Assembly (NCBI GenBank): GCA_010671905.1
Contig: JAAHII010000001.1
Coordinates: 7,650,026 to 7,714,025, forward strand
DNA from: Leptolyngbya sp. SIOISBB
Lineage (GTDB): Bacteria > Cyanobacteriota > Cyanobacteriia > Phormidesmidales > Phormidesmidaceae
DNA: 64,000 nt
Direction: 5' to 3'
Below the pieces are notes generated by a model that was not told the origin of the DNA, made no database searches, and saw nothing but the letters and a program-made list of their open reading frames with translations. Shown here in pieces: positions 1 to 8,536 of this stretch; position 1 is the first letter of the stretch; each line of letters begins with the position of its first letter. The position numbers and the translations under genes were made by a program.

Positions 1-273
1 TATTCTAGGTGAGTTGTCAGTTTGGCCGCACAGCTGACTTTTTGCCGCCGATCCTTGGGCAATTCTTGTCAGGATAGAATCAGAACAGCTGGTGAAAGAA
101 CTTCTCATATTTAGGTTTTGACATAAATATGATCAGAGGCATGAATTTTCTTTAACAATAAAAAATATTCTTGTGTTCGAAAAGATACTTCTTAATTACG
201 TGTTTTTGTTTAGAAAACGATAACTAAAGACGGTGCGAGATCGATCCTGAAAGCTGAGCTATAACCTTTGCAG
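1..273. other. AT-rich region downstream of recF, no gene seen
   Basis: This stretch lies past the 3' end of recF and runs to the window edge. It is richer in A/T than the rest of the window. I see no convincing open reading frame, RNA gene or strong hairpin. A TTGACA hexamer at 117-122 has no good -10 partner. Confidence 0.4.
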
Positions 274-1386
274 TTAGTTTGGTGAAATGATTTGACCGGC
301 TTTTACGGTATAAACCTGCGATCGCTCTAGCCAATCGGCATCAAATGCGCCTAAATGGGTTGTGGTAATTAGGGTTTGAAAGCGATCGCCGATCGCCTCT
401 AATAATTGGTTTTGCCGCCTCAAATCTAATTCGGCTAGAACATCATCTAGCAGTAAGAGAGGTGGTTCACCAATGACGGTTTCAATCAATTCGAGTTCGG
501 CTAGTTTGAGGGCTAAGACAAGGGTGCGCTGCTGTCCTTGAGAACCGTATTGCCGCGCGGGCGTCTCGTTGATCGTAAAATCAACATCGTCGCGGTGGGG
601 GCCGACGAGGCTCGTGTGCTGGTGCTTTTCAGCGATCGCTCGCTGCTGAATTTTCTCTAAAAAGGCGGCCTGAATCGTGGGGGGATCGTCTGCTGTGAGG
701 GGCACGTTGGGTGCATAGGTCAGACATAAGTCTTCGGTTTTGCCGCTGATCGCGCTGTGCCAATATTGCGCAATGGGAACGAGGCGAGCCAGCCCCCGCG
801 ATCGCCGCCGGATGACCCGGGTGCCTAAGGCTGCAAGTTGGGCATCCCAGAGCGCCATTTGAGTCGCATCAGGTTGAGCTTCATCCTGTTTGAGCAGGGA
901 GTTGCGCTGCTTTAAGGCTTGCTGATATTGGCCCAAAATATAGGCGTAAACTGGCTCTAGTTGCATCAGCAAGGTATCGAGCCAATCTCGGCGGACGCCT
1001 GGACCACCGCGCACCAAATCGAGATCGAGGCTAGAGAACTGAACCGCGTTGAGCGCCCCCAGAAAGTCCATCTGTCGGCGCAGTTTTTCGCCACTCCGAA
1101 TCACGGTGCGGCGACCTTTATCGCGCAGCACGATGGCTAAATCGGCGTAGCCGACGTCTCGACTAACCTCAGCACTGACTTGAGCTGAGGCAAAACCATC
1201 TTGAATGAGGTCGCGATCGCGACTCGTCCGGTGAGATTTCAGCGTGGCGAGCAGTTCCACCGATTCCAGCAAGTTCGACTTGCCCTGGGCATTTTCACCC
1301 AGCAGGATAGTTTTGGGGGCAGTGAACGCTACCCGCTGCGTTTCGTAATTGCGGAAATGCCTCAGCTCTAACGTTTTGAGGAACAT
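274..1386 (-). CDS. recF: DNA replication and repair protein RecF
   Basis: RecF is a cytoplasmic SMC-like ATPase that helps load RecA on gapped DNA with RecO and RecR. The 370-residue product has the usual length. The N-terminus matches the family, with the Walker A loop GENAQGKSN at residues 30-38. A Walker B/D-loop stretch [12 protein letters not shown] lies near residues 311-323. The ATG at 1386 is the natural start because the RecF fold begins within the first few residues ([12 protein letters not shown]). It is followed on the same strand by mnmH without an obvious operon link (about 70 bases apart). Neither dnaN nor gyrB is nearby, as is common in cyanobacteria. Confidence 0.96.
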   Translation of the reverse strand: MFLKTLELRHFRNYETQRVAFTAPKTILLGENAQGKSNLLESVELLATLKSHRTSRDRDLIQDGFASAQVSAEVSRDVGYADLAIVLRDKGRRTVIRSGEKLRRQMDFLGALNAVQFSSLDLDLVRGGPGVRRDWLDTLLMQLEPVYAYILGQYQQALKQRNSLLKQDEAQPDATQMALWDAQLAALGTRVIRRRSRGLARLVPIAQYWHSAISGKTEDLCLTYAPNVPLTADDPPTIQAAFLEKIQQRAIAEKHQHTSLVGPHRDDVDFTINETPARQYGSQGQQRTLVLALKLAELELIETVIGEPPLLLLDDVLAELDLRRQNQLLEAIGDRFQTLITTTHLGAFDADWLERSQVYTVKAGQIISPN

Positions 1387-1455
1387 GGATGCTGTTAGCT
1401 ATCGTTAACCACCCTCGCACCAGGGTAAGCGAATCTGTCGATTTTGCTCACGCGT

Positions 1456-2496
1456 TTATGTCAACGGCACGCTGGCCGATACCAGAAACGGGGCTTTGGC
1501 GATGAGTAAGGCCGCTGCTGCTGGGGCATCATGGCCGGTAACATCAATCTGAGGAATGACCTGCTGACGGCGTTCTAGGTCATAGCGGTAGGTGCGATCG
1601 TAGTAGTCCAAGACAATTTTGCCGACTTCGCGGGGCGACTCTTGGCGAATCATGTCAACAGCGCTTTGAGTGCGCTGACCGCCCAACCGTTTGCGAATGC
1701 GTTCGGTGGCAGCAATGAGTTCTTCTCGGTTGGTTTCACCATAAACCTGGACCAGAATATCGAGTCGTTCTTCGAGGGGACGTACAATTTCGAGCGTTGG
1801 AGCAACCTCCATTTGCTGGAACAGTTCACTCGGAACCCGACAGGTACCCACTCGCTTACTTTCCGCCTCGATCCAAACGGGCTGCCTGGGATCAAGCTGA
1901 GCAAGGCGATCGCAAATCAGGTTCTCAAAGTGTTCGGTACTGGGTTGCGGCGGCATGTCTAAACTGCCAAAGCTACTACCGCGATGGTTTGCCAGTCCTT
2001 CCAGATCCAGCACTTGCTCTCCTTGGGCCGCGAGGGCGTGGAGAATCTGGGTCTTGCCTGTGCCCGTCATGCCTCCGAGCACAATGATTTGGCGGGGTGT
2101 GCTGAAAACCTCACGAGCGAGTCGGCGATAGGCTTTGTAACCGCCGCTCAAGGTCGTGACCTGAAAGCCCGCCATCTCAAGGCCCCAAGCCATACCCCCG
2201 CTACGCATGCCCCCCCGCCAGCAGTGAACTCTGAGGGTACGGTCAGGGGCGATCGCTTTCGCCTGTCTCACCAAATCTCCTAGCTTTGGCCCCAGCAAGT
2301 CAAAGCCCAATTCCACTGCGACCTCACGGCCCTGCTGCTTGTAACAAGTGCCGACCTGAGCTCGTTCTGCATTGGTGAACAAAGGGTAGCTAATGGCCCC
2401 AGGAATATGCCCCTGCTCATACTCACCAGGACTCCGAACATCCACCAGGGGGCCAGCCGCCGCCAAAAAATCGTGAATTGCCAAACGCTTTACCAT
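1456..2496 (-). CDS. mnmH: tRNA 2-selenouridine synthase (rhodanese-P-loop protein)
   Basis: MnmH (SelU/YbbB) replaces the sulfur of 2-thiouridine at the tRNA wobble position with selenium, using selenophosphate and a geranylated intermediate. The 346-residue product shows an N-terminal rhodanese domain with catalytic Cys92 in CWRGGMRS. A P-loop GGMTGTGKT follows at about residues 141-149. Its ATG overlaps the stop of the upstream selD fusion by seven bases (ATGGTAA), so the two are probably translationally coupled. That coupling fits the pathway: SelD makes the selenophosphate that MnmH uses. No selA, selB or selC is seen here, suggesting tRNA modification is the use of selenium in this organism, although the rest of the genome is not visible. 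Confidence 0.93.
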   Translation of the reverse strand: MVKRLAIHDFLAAAGPLVDVRSPGEYEQGHIPGAISYPLFTNAERAQVGTCYKQQGREVAVELGFDLLGPKLGDLVRQAKAIAPDRTLRVHCWRGGMRSGGMAWGLEMAGFQVTTLSGGYKAYRRLAREVFSTPRQIIVLGGMTGTGKTQILHALAAQGEQVLDLEGLANHRGSSFGSLDMPPQPSTEHFENLICDRLAQLDPRQPVWIEAESKRVGTCRVPSELFQQMEVAPTLEIVRPLEERLDILVQVYGETNREELIAATERIRKRLGGQRTQSAVDMIRQESPREVGKIVLDYYDRTYRYDLERRQQVIPQIDVTGHDAPAAAALLIAKAPFLVSASVPLT

Positions 2497-4822
2497 GCCT
2501 TAATTGTAATGGGCGGTTGGGAAGGGCGGAACGGTTGCACGGTGCCGATACCGGTGGCGGCCTCGTAACCCTGGTCGCGGAGGTGGGCTACGCAGTCATC
2601 AGCGTGATCGCTCGGCACCGTGGCCAACAAGCCCCCCGCCGTCTGTGGGTCAAACAGAATGGGATAGTCCGGTCGATTGGCATAGGATGAGGCATGCTGC
2701 AGCGCTTGAGCCGCCTGTAAGTTCTGCGGTTGTAGGGAACTCACAAGCCCCATTTGCAGAGTCTCTCTTGCCCCCTCCAGCAGGGGCAAGTCTTGTAAAG
2801 CTAGCTCCACAGATACCTGGGATGCTGTCACCATTTCGCGCAAATGGCCCAACAGCCCAAAGCCGGTCACATCGGTGCAAGCAGTCACCCCATGCTGACG
2901 AAAACACGCCATCGCCAGCGCACTGGGGTAAATCATGTGGGCGATCGCGTTTTCAATCCATCGACCTTTGGCCTTTTTCTGCATATCGGCGGCGAACAGC
3001 GTGCCCGTACCCAACGGCTGCGTCAAAATCAGCGCGTCTCCCGGCTGCATACCACCTTTGGGCAAAATGGCGTTTTCTTGCACTAAACCATTGCCAGCCA
3101 AGCCCAGCGCCAGTTCCTCCCCGGCTGTGGTGTGGCCACCGACTAAGGACGCCGTTGTCCCCATGAGCGATTTTTGGACGCCAGAGAGCAGGTGAAAGAG
3201 GGTTTCCGTTTGTTTGTCGGGGGTGGCGTGGGGCAAGGTGGCGATCGCTAACACCGTCTGCGGCGTGGCCCCCATCGCGTACAAATCGTTAAGACAGTGT
3301 TTTACGACAATTTGACCAAAGACAAACGGGTCGCTCACGAGGGCGTTGAAGAAATCGACAGAGTGTACCATCAGCTGCCCCGGTGGGACCCGCACCACTG
3401 CCGCATCATCCGGCGACGATAACCCAATCAGCACATTTTCTGGATCGGTCTCCATCGTTAACTCACTGCCCCCTGGTTGCCGCGAGCTTGGGGGGATGCC
3501 GCCCACTCCCATCGCCGTCTTTTGCAGCCGCTCCAGAGCACGACCCAAAACCTCACTGCCGACCTTAGAGCCACAACCGGCACAATACATCTTCGGCATG
3601 GGTTCATTCGCCACTATCCCGGCGCTTTGCACTGGCGGCTTTTGTCCCATCGTCGGAAAGTCGCTAAACAGGCTCATAAACTGGTGATCGATGCGATCCT
3701 TCCAGGCCCGCATGAGCTTGGACTCAAAGGTAAAAGGCCCCCGCGAAGCGATCGCACTGCCATCGCCGGTATCAATGATGTTGAGATACTGCTTTTGGGG
3801 AGTGAAGCGCTGCAGCGGTTGCCCTCGCAGGTACGCCTGCAAATTGTGAAACAGCGGTGGCCCTTGGCGCACGGCAAACACCCCGGCCTTGGGTCGCGCA
3901 TGATTTTTCATAGTTGCCACGTCCCCAGCAGCAAAGATATTCGGCTGTGAACAGCTTTGGAGCGTGTCTTCTACCAGCAGAAATCCCTGGTCATCCGTCG
4001 CTAGCCCCGACCCTTGAACCCAGCTGGGGGCGGCAGCGTTGGTCACCCAGAAGACGCGATCGCACATCACCGTCAAACCGGACTCACATTGGACCTGCCG
4101 TTGGTCATCCTCGACCGCAATTTCACAGACCGATTCTGGTAGATGCAACTTTACTCCGCGTTCGATAAAGCGGCGATGCAACCGCTGACGGGTGCTGCGG
4201 TTGCGGCCATTGGCAATCTCATCACCCCGGTGAAAGAGATGAATCGTGAGGTCATCCCGCGATCGCCCCAACTCATCCAGCAGTTGCCAGAGGCGCATTT
4301 GCATATTTAGGGTCAATTCCACGCCGCCCACGCCGCCGCCCACGACTGCTAGCGAAATCGGCCTAGAGGGGGCGTGTCTAACCTCATTGAGAAACCGCTC
4401 CCAAGCCTTGAGCAAATCGGGCACAGGCTTAGCGGGAATGGCGTACTCCTTAGCCCCTGGCACATGCACCGTGGCCGGGGTACTGCCTGTGTCAACAGAC
4501 AGCACGTCGAAAGCCACGGGGGGATGATGGGCACAGAGCACCTGCTGATTTGGCCCATCGATCGCCACGGCCCGATCCATCATGAGTTGGCAGTTGGCAA
4601 ACCGACTCAGCGGACGCAGGTCAATGTGCGATTCGTCAAAGTCATAAAGCCCGGAAATGTGGCAGGGCAGCATTCCGGAATAGGGCGTATCCACCAGGTT
4701 CGTAATCAGGGTCAGGCGCACGCCGGGCAGGGGGTGCATCCCAAATTTACGCAGCACGATCGCGTGGGTATGGCCACCCCCACAAAAACTAAATCCTTCA
4801 CAATGGGCTGTGCCGCTTGCAT
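2490..4822 (-). CDS. selD: Fused NADH dehydrogenase-like / selenide, water dikinase (SelD), frameshifted near N-terminus
   Basis: The first half (about 400 residues) is a pyridine nucleotide-disulfide oxidoreductase domain, with motifs such as FAAGDVATM. The second half is selenide, water dikinase, which makes selenophosphate from selenide and ATP. SelD begins around MYCAGCGSKV and has Cys at the position that is Sec in some homologues. The frame open through most of the gene lacks a good start; only a GTG at 4757 fits, and it cuts off the Rossmann GGGH motif. An ATG at 4822-4820 opens another frame reading MQAAQPIVKDLVFVG, and this joins perfectly to GGHTHAIVLRKFGM if the G run (plus-strand C run 4777-4781, five bases) had six bases. 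I therefore read one gene of about 777 residues with a one-base deletion. It is coupled to mnmH. Confidence 0.9.
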
Positions 4823-5205
4823 CTTCTACAGTCGCGTCAGAGAACCCTTTCAGGATATCGACTTTTACTGAGGACTCTGTGAGTGACCGCTAAGAGACGC
4901 CCATGCCATCAGGACTACACTTCCCGAGTGACCCCGACGATGGCGGGAACAATCATGCCTCAGACTCATGGCTGCCTGAGACCAATGCCTTCTCAAGCGC
5001 CGCGATCGCGCTTTACCGCTATCTGCAATATTATGTTGAGCTTAAGTAGACACTAAGTAAACTCTTTATGATGGTTAAGGACTTTCCCTGAGCCTTAAAG
5101 GGCCATGTTAATGGCGGTCTGACGCTGTGCCTGTCGCTTTCCTAGCACCCCGGTCTGCGCGCACCCTGCTCATTAGCAAACCTGTCGCCATCGCCGCTTA
5201 GGGTC
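4823..5205. other. Intergenic region between divergent genes, no feature recognised
   Basis: About 380 bases separate the selD fusion from a divergently transcribed membrane protein gene. Promoters for both must lie here, but I see no hexamer pair that I would defend, and no strong hairpin or repeat. Confidence 0.3.
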
Positions 5206-5982
5206 GTGATGGCTGAGGGAGTCGATGAGCCGCAGTGCTTTAGCCTGCACCCTGAGATGAATGTGAGTAGTATGAGTCCGAAGCGTGCGACGTTTTACGT
5301 CTTATTGGTCAATGCCATCGCGATCACCCTGGCCATTGTGATTGCTCATCACGGCGGTCGAGATCACTTTGGGGAACGGGGATTCATCACGTTTTTCTCC
5401 ACGTTTCAACTGCTCGCGATCGCCTGGATAGCGGACAAAATTCGCCAAGTCAAGACGCGCCAACCCAGCCTTGGTGCGCATACCGGACTGTGGCTGATGC
5501 TCTCCTACAGCTTTATCTTTTTGGCCGCAGATGAGTTTCTGGCGATCCACGAAGTGACGGATCTGCTAATTCACGATCTATTGAATCTGCAAGAGACGCC
5601 CCTCACCGATCGCATTGATGACCTGATCGTGTCGCTGTACGCGATATTTGGGAGTTGGATTTTGTGGCGCTATCGCCGAGAATTTCGTGCTGACCCGCGG
5701 ACGATCCCGTTTCTATTACGAGCCATCGTGCTGATGGCCATCATGGTTGGCGTTGAAGCGATCGCCGGTTCTGAACATGTTTGGTCAACGTGGTTGATGC
5801 CGGATGCCGCTGAAATGCTAGAACTCCGCTTGTATCAGCTAGAAGAGTCGCTCAAAATCTTGATTGAAGCGTGTGTCCTACTGGCGTTTTATCCCCTACT
5901 CAAAACCCAACAGGCCAAACTACAAAAGCTGGAGCAACCGACCGTGGCGCCCCAGCTTGAACAACATTCGCTCACCCGTTGA
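5206..5982 (+). CDS. Hypothetical multi-pass membrane protein with acidic-histidine motif
   Basis: I do not recognise the family. The product, up to 258 residues, shows about five or six hydrophobic stretches (roughly residues 30-46, 62-78, 92-112, 138-158, 172-190 and 225-245 of the longest form). A conserved-looking cluster DEFLAIHEVTD follows the third segment, and acidic residues plus His next to a membrane helix could bind a metal. The first 22 residues are poorly hydrophobic, so the ATG at 5272 (MSPKRATF) or 5257 may be the true start instead of the GTG at 5206. It stands alone, convergent with pgk. Confidence 0.7.
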   Translation: MMAEGVDEPQCFSLHPEMNVSSMSPKRATFYVLLVNAIAITLAIVIAHHGGRDHFGERGFITFFSTFQLLAIAWIADKIRQVKTRQPSLGAHTGLWLMLSYSFIFLAADEFLAIHEVTDLLIHDLLNLQETPLTDRIDDLIVSLYAIFGSWILWRYRREFRADPRTIPFLLRAIVLMAIMVGVEAIAGSEHVWSTWLMPDAAEMLELRLYQLEESLKILIEACVLLAFYPLLKTQQAKLQKLEQPTVAPQLEQHSLTR

Positions 5983-5998
5983 ACGCGGGCGGCAGTGT

Positions 5999-7205
5999 TT
6001 AGTTATCGTCGAGGGCCGCAATCCCTGGTAGAGTCTTGCCTTCAAGCAATTCTAGGCTGGCCCCGCCACCGGTAGAAATATGGCTCATTTGCTCCGCTAC
6101 ACCGACCTTTTCAACGGCAGCGACAGAGTCGCCACCCCCAATGATGGTGGTCACGCCAGAGGGGGTGAGCTCGGCGAGGGTGTGGGCGATCGCCTCGGTG
6201 CCCGTGGCAAACTTGTCAAACTCAAACACGCCCATGGGGCCGTTCCAAATGGCCGACTTGCACTGCTTCAGCGCTTCTTGGAATACTTTGACCGCATCGG
6301 GGCCAATATCGAGCCCCATCCAGCCCTCAGGAATGGCTTCAATGCTGACGGTCTGAGCATTGGCATCGGGGGCAAAGTTGTCAGCCACGACCACATCGGT
6401 GGGCAACAACAGCTCAACACCTTTTTCCTTCGCTTTGACTTCTAACGTCTTCGCTAGTTCCAGTTTGTCCTCTTCTACCAGAGACTTACCGACGCTGAGA
6501 CCGCGAGCCTTGTAAAAGGTAAAGATCATGCCGCCGCCGATCAGTAGCTTGTCCACTTTGTCCAACAGCGTTTCAATGACGCCAATCTTGCTGGAAACTT
6601 TGGAACCCCCGATGATCGCCGCGAGGGGACGCTGGGGATTTTCGATCGCCGCCTGCAAATACTCCAGTTCTTTTTCAATCAAGAAGCCGCCGACCGACGG
6701 ACTCAAATACTTCGTGACCCCTTCGGTCGAAGCGTGTGCCCGGTGCGCTGTCCCAAAGGCATCGTTGACGTACAGGTCAGCATTGGCTGCGAGTTGCTTG
6801 GCAAACTCAGGATCGTTGGCCTCTTCGCCTGCGTGGAAGCGAACATTTTCTAAGAGGGCGACCTGACCATCTGCCAACCCACTGATCGCCGTTGCCACCG
6901 CCGGACCGACACAGTCATCACATTTCACGACGTCCTGTCCCAACAGTTCTGACAGGCGCTTGGCGACAGGCGTGAGCCGCATCGACTCGACTACCTTGCC
7001 CTTGGGACGCCCAAAGTGACTACACAAAACAACTTTAGCGCCCTTGCCCGTGAGGGTCTTGAATGGTCGGCAGCGCAGCCCGAATCCGGGTGTCGTCGGT
7101 AATGGCGCCCGCATCATCTAAGGGCACATTGAAATCTGCCCGCACCAGTACTCGCTTACCCGATACGTCAGCGGCAGTGAGCGTTGCTACTGTCTTCTTT
7201 GCCAC
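5999..7205 (-). CDS. pgk: Phosphoglycerate kinase, frameshifted near N-terminus
   Basis: Pgk catalyses 1,3-bisphosphoglycerate + ADP to 3-phosphoglycerate + ATP and works in both glycolysis and the Calvin cycle. Most of the protein is intact: [23 protein letters not shown], the [11 protein letters not shown] hinge and the C-terminal [11 protein letters not shown] nucleotide site. The first 48 or so residues ([20 protein letters not shown], then RADFNVPL) are in a different frame, starting at GTG 7205 with GGGAGG nine bases upstream. The two frames join at plus-strand 7062-7063, where AA should be A: ACC ATC AAG has become ACCATTCAAG. Corrected length is about 401 residues, normal for Pgk. An essential single-copy enzyme is unlikely to be truly broken, so I read this as sequence error. 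Confidence 0.93.
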
Positions 7206-7394
7206 AGGCTTGAACCTCCCAAGTTGCGATTATTACGTTTCTGCATGGCTGTGACCGAGAAAACCCCAACGGTGAACTACTCTAAGATTGAGGTTGTGCA
7301 TGACAGCGCTCAAGCGAGTCACGATTCTGTTGTCAGTGCTACAGCCATGTCCGAGACTCATTCTACCGGAGTCTGTGTATTCGTCTGAGGAGCC

Positions 7395-7796
7395 ATGTTC
7401 AAGACGATTCTGTTTCCTATCGATATGAGCCCAGAGGCCCAGCAGGCGGCTAGTATGGCGATTGATTTAGTTAAACAACACCAAAGTCAACTGGTTTTGT
7501 TGTCGGTGGTGGAAACCCAAGAAAATCCTGACCATCCTGAGCAGGCCTCAACTGAGGCGGTCGCGGCCCTGTTAACCCAAGCGCAAACTCTATTTGAACA
7601 ACAAGGTGTACAGAGCAAAACGATCGAACGCTCAGGTCAACCGGCCTTTGTGATTTGTGATGTGGCGGATGAGATTGAAGCCGATCTGATCGTTATGGGC
7701 TGTCGTGGCGTCGGTTTGATCGAAGAATCGATGCAGGAAAGCGTGACCAATCGCGTCATTAATCTTGCCCCTTGTCCGGTGCTGATTGTGCCCTAG
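7395..7796 (+). CDS. Universal stress protein (UspA family)
   Basis: The 133-residue single-domain Usp starts MFKTILFPIDMSPEAQQAA, the usual first strand and helix. It ends with the nucleotide-binding pattern MGCRGVGLIEESMQESVTN followed by APCPVLIVP. Usp proteins bind ATP or AMP and act in stress tolerance, but the exact role of this one cannot be told from sequence. It is the first of three Usp genes in the window and is not closely similar to the pair at 53-54 kb. It reads away from pgk and is followed by a palindrome and a repeat element. Confidence 0.9.
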   Translation: MFKTILFPIDMSPEAQQAASMAIDLVKQHQSQLVLLSVVETQENPDHPEQASTEAVAALLTQAQTLFEQQGVQSKTIERSGQPAFVICDVADEIEADLIVMGCRGVGLIEESMQESVTNRVINLAPCPVLIVP

Positions 7797-7837
7797 GGGA
7801 CGCGGATCAATTAATGTATCGTTTTGGTTTTTCGGAG

Positions 7838-7857
7838 GGGCGCACGGCCGTGCGCCC
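7838..7857. repeat. Perfect 20-bp palindrome downstream of usp
   Basis: GGGCGCACGGCCGTGCGCCC is a perfect GC-rich palindrome about 40 bases after the usp stop codon. It could form a strong cruciform or hairpin and end transcription. It lacks a T run, so it may instead be a dispersed palindromic repeat. Confidence 0.6.
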
Positions 7858-7881
7858 GTAACAAAATGGGAGATTTTATTA

Positions 7882-8100
7882 AATCCTGATTCCTGAAGGG
7901 GCGATCGCCCGTATGTGTTTAGCGTCCAGCTACTGGCGATACCCCTCAATCCCCCTAAAGCCCTCCGGGCATGGCTGCGCTAGAAAAAGGGGGACTTCTA
8001 GGCCTGTGCGTTACTAGCCACCTTTCTAAGGGGGCGGCGACAGCGGGGGATCTTACGAACACGCTAAACAGATACGATCGCCCCTTCAGGAGTCAGGATT
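7882..8100. mobile_element. MITE-like element with ~40-bp imperfect terminal inverted repeats
   Basis: The left end at 7882-7925 (beginning AATCCTGATTCCTGAAGGGG) is matched in inverted orientation by the right end at 8061-8100 (ending CCTTCAGGAGTCAGGATT), differing at only a few positions. The approximately 219-bp element carries no gene. Inside it lies a second inverted-repeat unit (7949-8052) of a family found twice more in the window. I see no clear target-site duplication. It is probably a non-autonomous element mobilised by a transposase encoded elsewhere, or a nested pair of such elements. Confidence 0.6.
7949..8052. repeat. Dispersed ATCCCCC...GGGGGATC repeat, copy 1
   Basis: The unit opens with ATCCCCCTAAAG and closes with GCGGCGACAGCGGGGGATC, and the ends are inverted copies of each other. 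Copies 2 and 3 (15930-16015, 17066-17156) share the identical closing 19-mer. Similar palindromic repeats are common in cyanobacteria. Confidence 0.75.
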
Positions 8101-8153
8101 GCGCTCGTACGGCTGCCCCGCATGGGGAAACGCTTAGGGGTGACAACATGGCT

Positions 8154-8429
8154 CTAGACTGTGTGTCGGACCGCCGCTACGGGCTCCGAGGGGGGTGTCG
8201 TGCCCTGGGCACCTTTGCCTAGCCATTCGTAAACCTCTAGGGTGCCTTGATCGCAGCAGGTACATCCACTGCACTTGACCGCATCCCGCCGTTGCCGAAT
8301 CCGGCCTTTGCGACAGAGTTTGTCCAGCATGGGCTGCAGCGTAGTGGGCTGAGTCCGAAAGTGGAGCGCCAGGTCAGCCACGGAAACGGTGCCGTGTTGA
8401 GCCATGTAAGTTTGAATATCGTGCAGCAT
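8154..8429 (-). CDS. feoC: FeoC-like winged-helix regulator with Cys cluster
   Basis: The 91-residue product begins MLHDIQTYMAQHGTVSVADL, the winged-helix start of the FeoC family. Its wing carries four cysteines in CSGCTCCD (about residues 53-60), as expected for a [4Fe-4S] ligand set. FeoC-type proteins bind to or stabilise FeoB and are proposed to sense iron or oxygen. It lies about 100 bases downstream of feoB on the same strand, which supports the call. The C-terminal 25 residues are unremarkable. Confidence 0.8.
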   Translation of the reverse strand: MLHDIQTYMAQHGTVSVADLALHFRTQPTTLQPMLDKLCRKGRIRQRRDAVKCSGCTCCDQGTLEVYEWLGKGAQGTTPPSEPVAAVRHTV

Positions 8430-8536
8430 GTTGAGCCAAGGGGATGAGGGCGAGTCAGCCGTGAGGGTGCAAGGCTTGAGAGTGAGGAGGACACGATTTC
8501 TGCCACCTTAGCTCGATCAACCTTGCACCGAATTGT

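Noticed and set aside
4374-4871. Plus-strand frame of 165 codons
   Set aside because: Antisense to the selD fusion, whose minus-strand reading is strongly supported.
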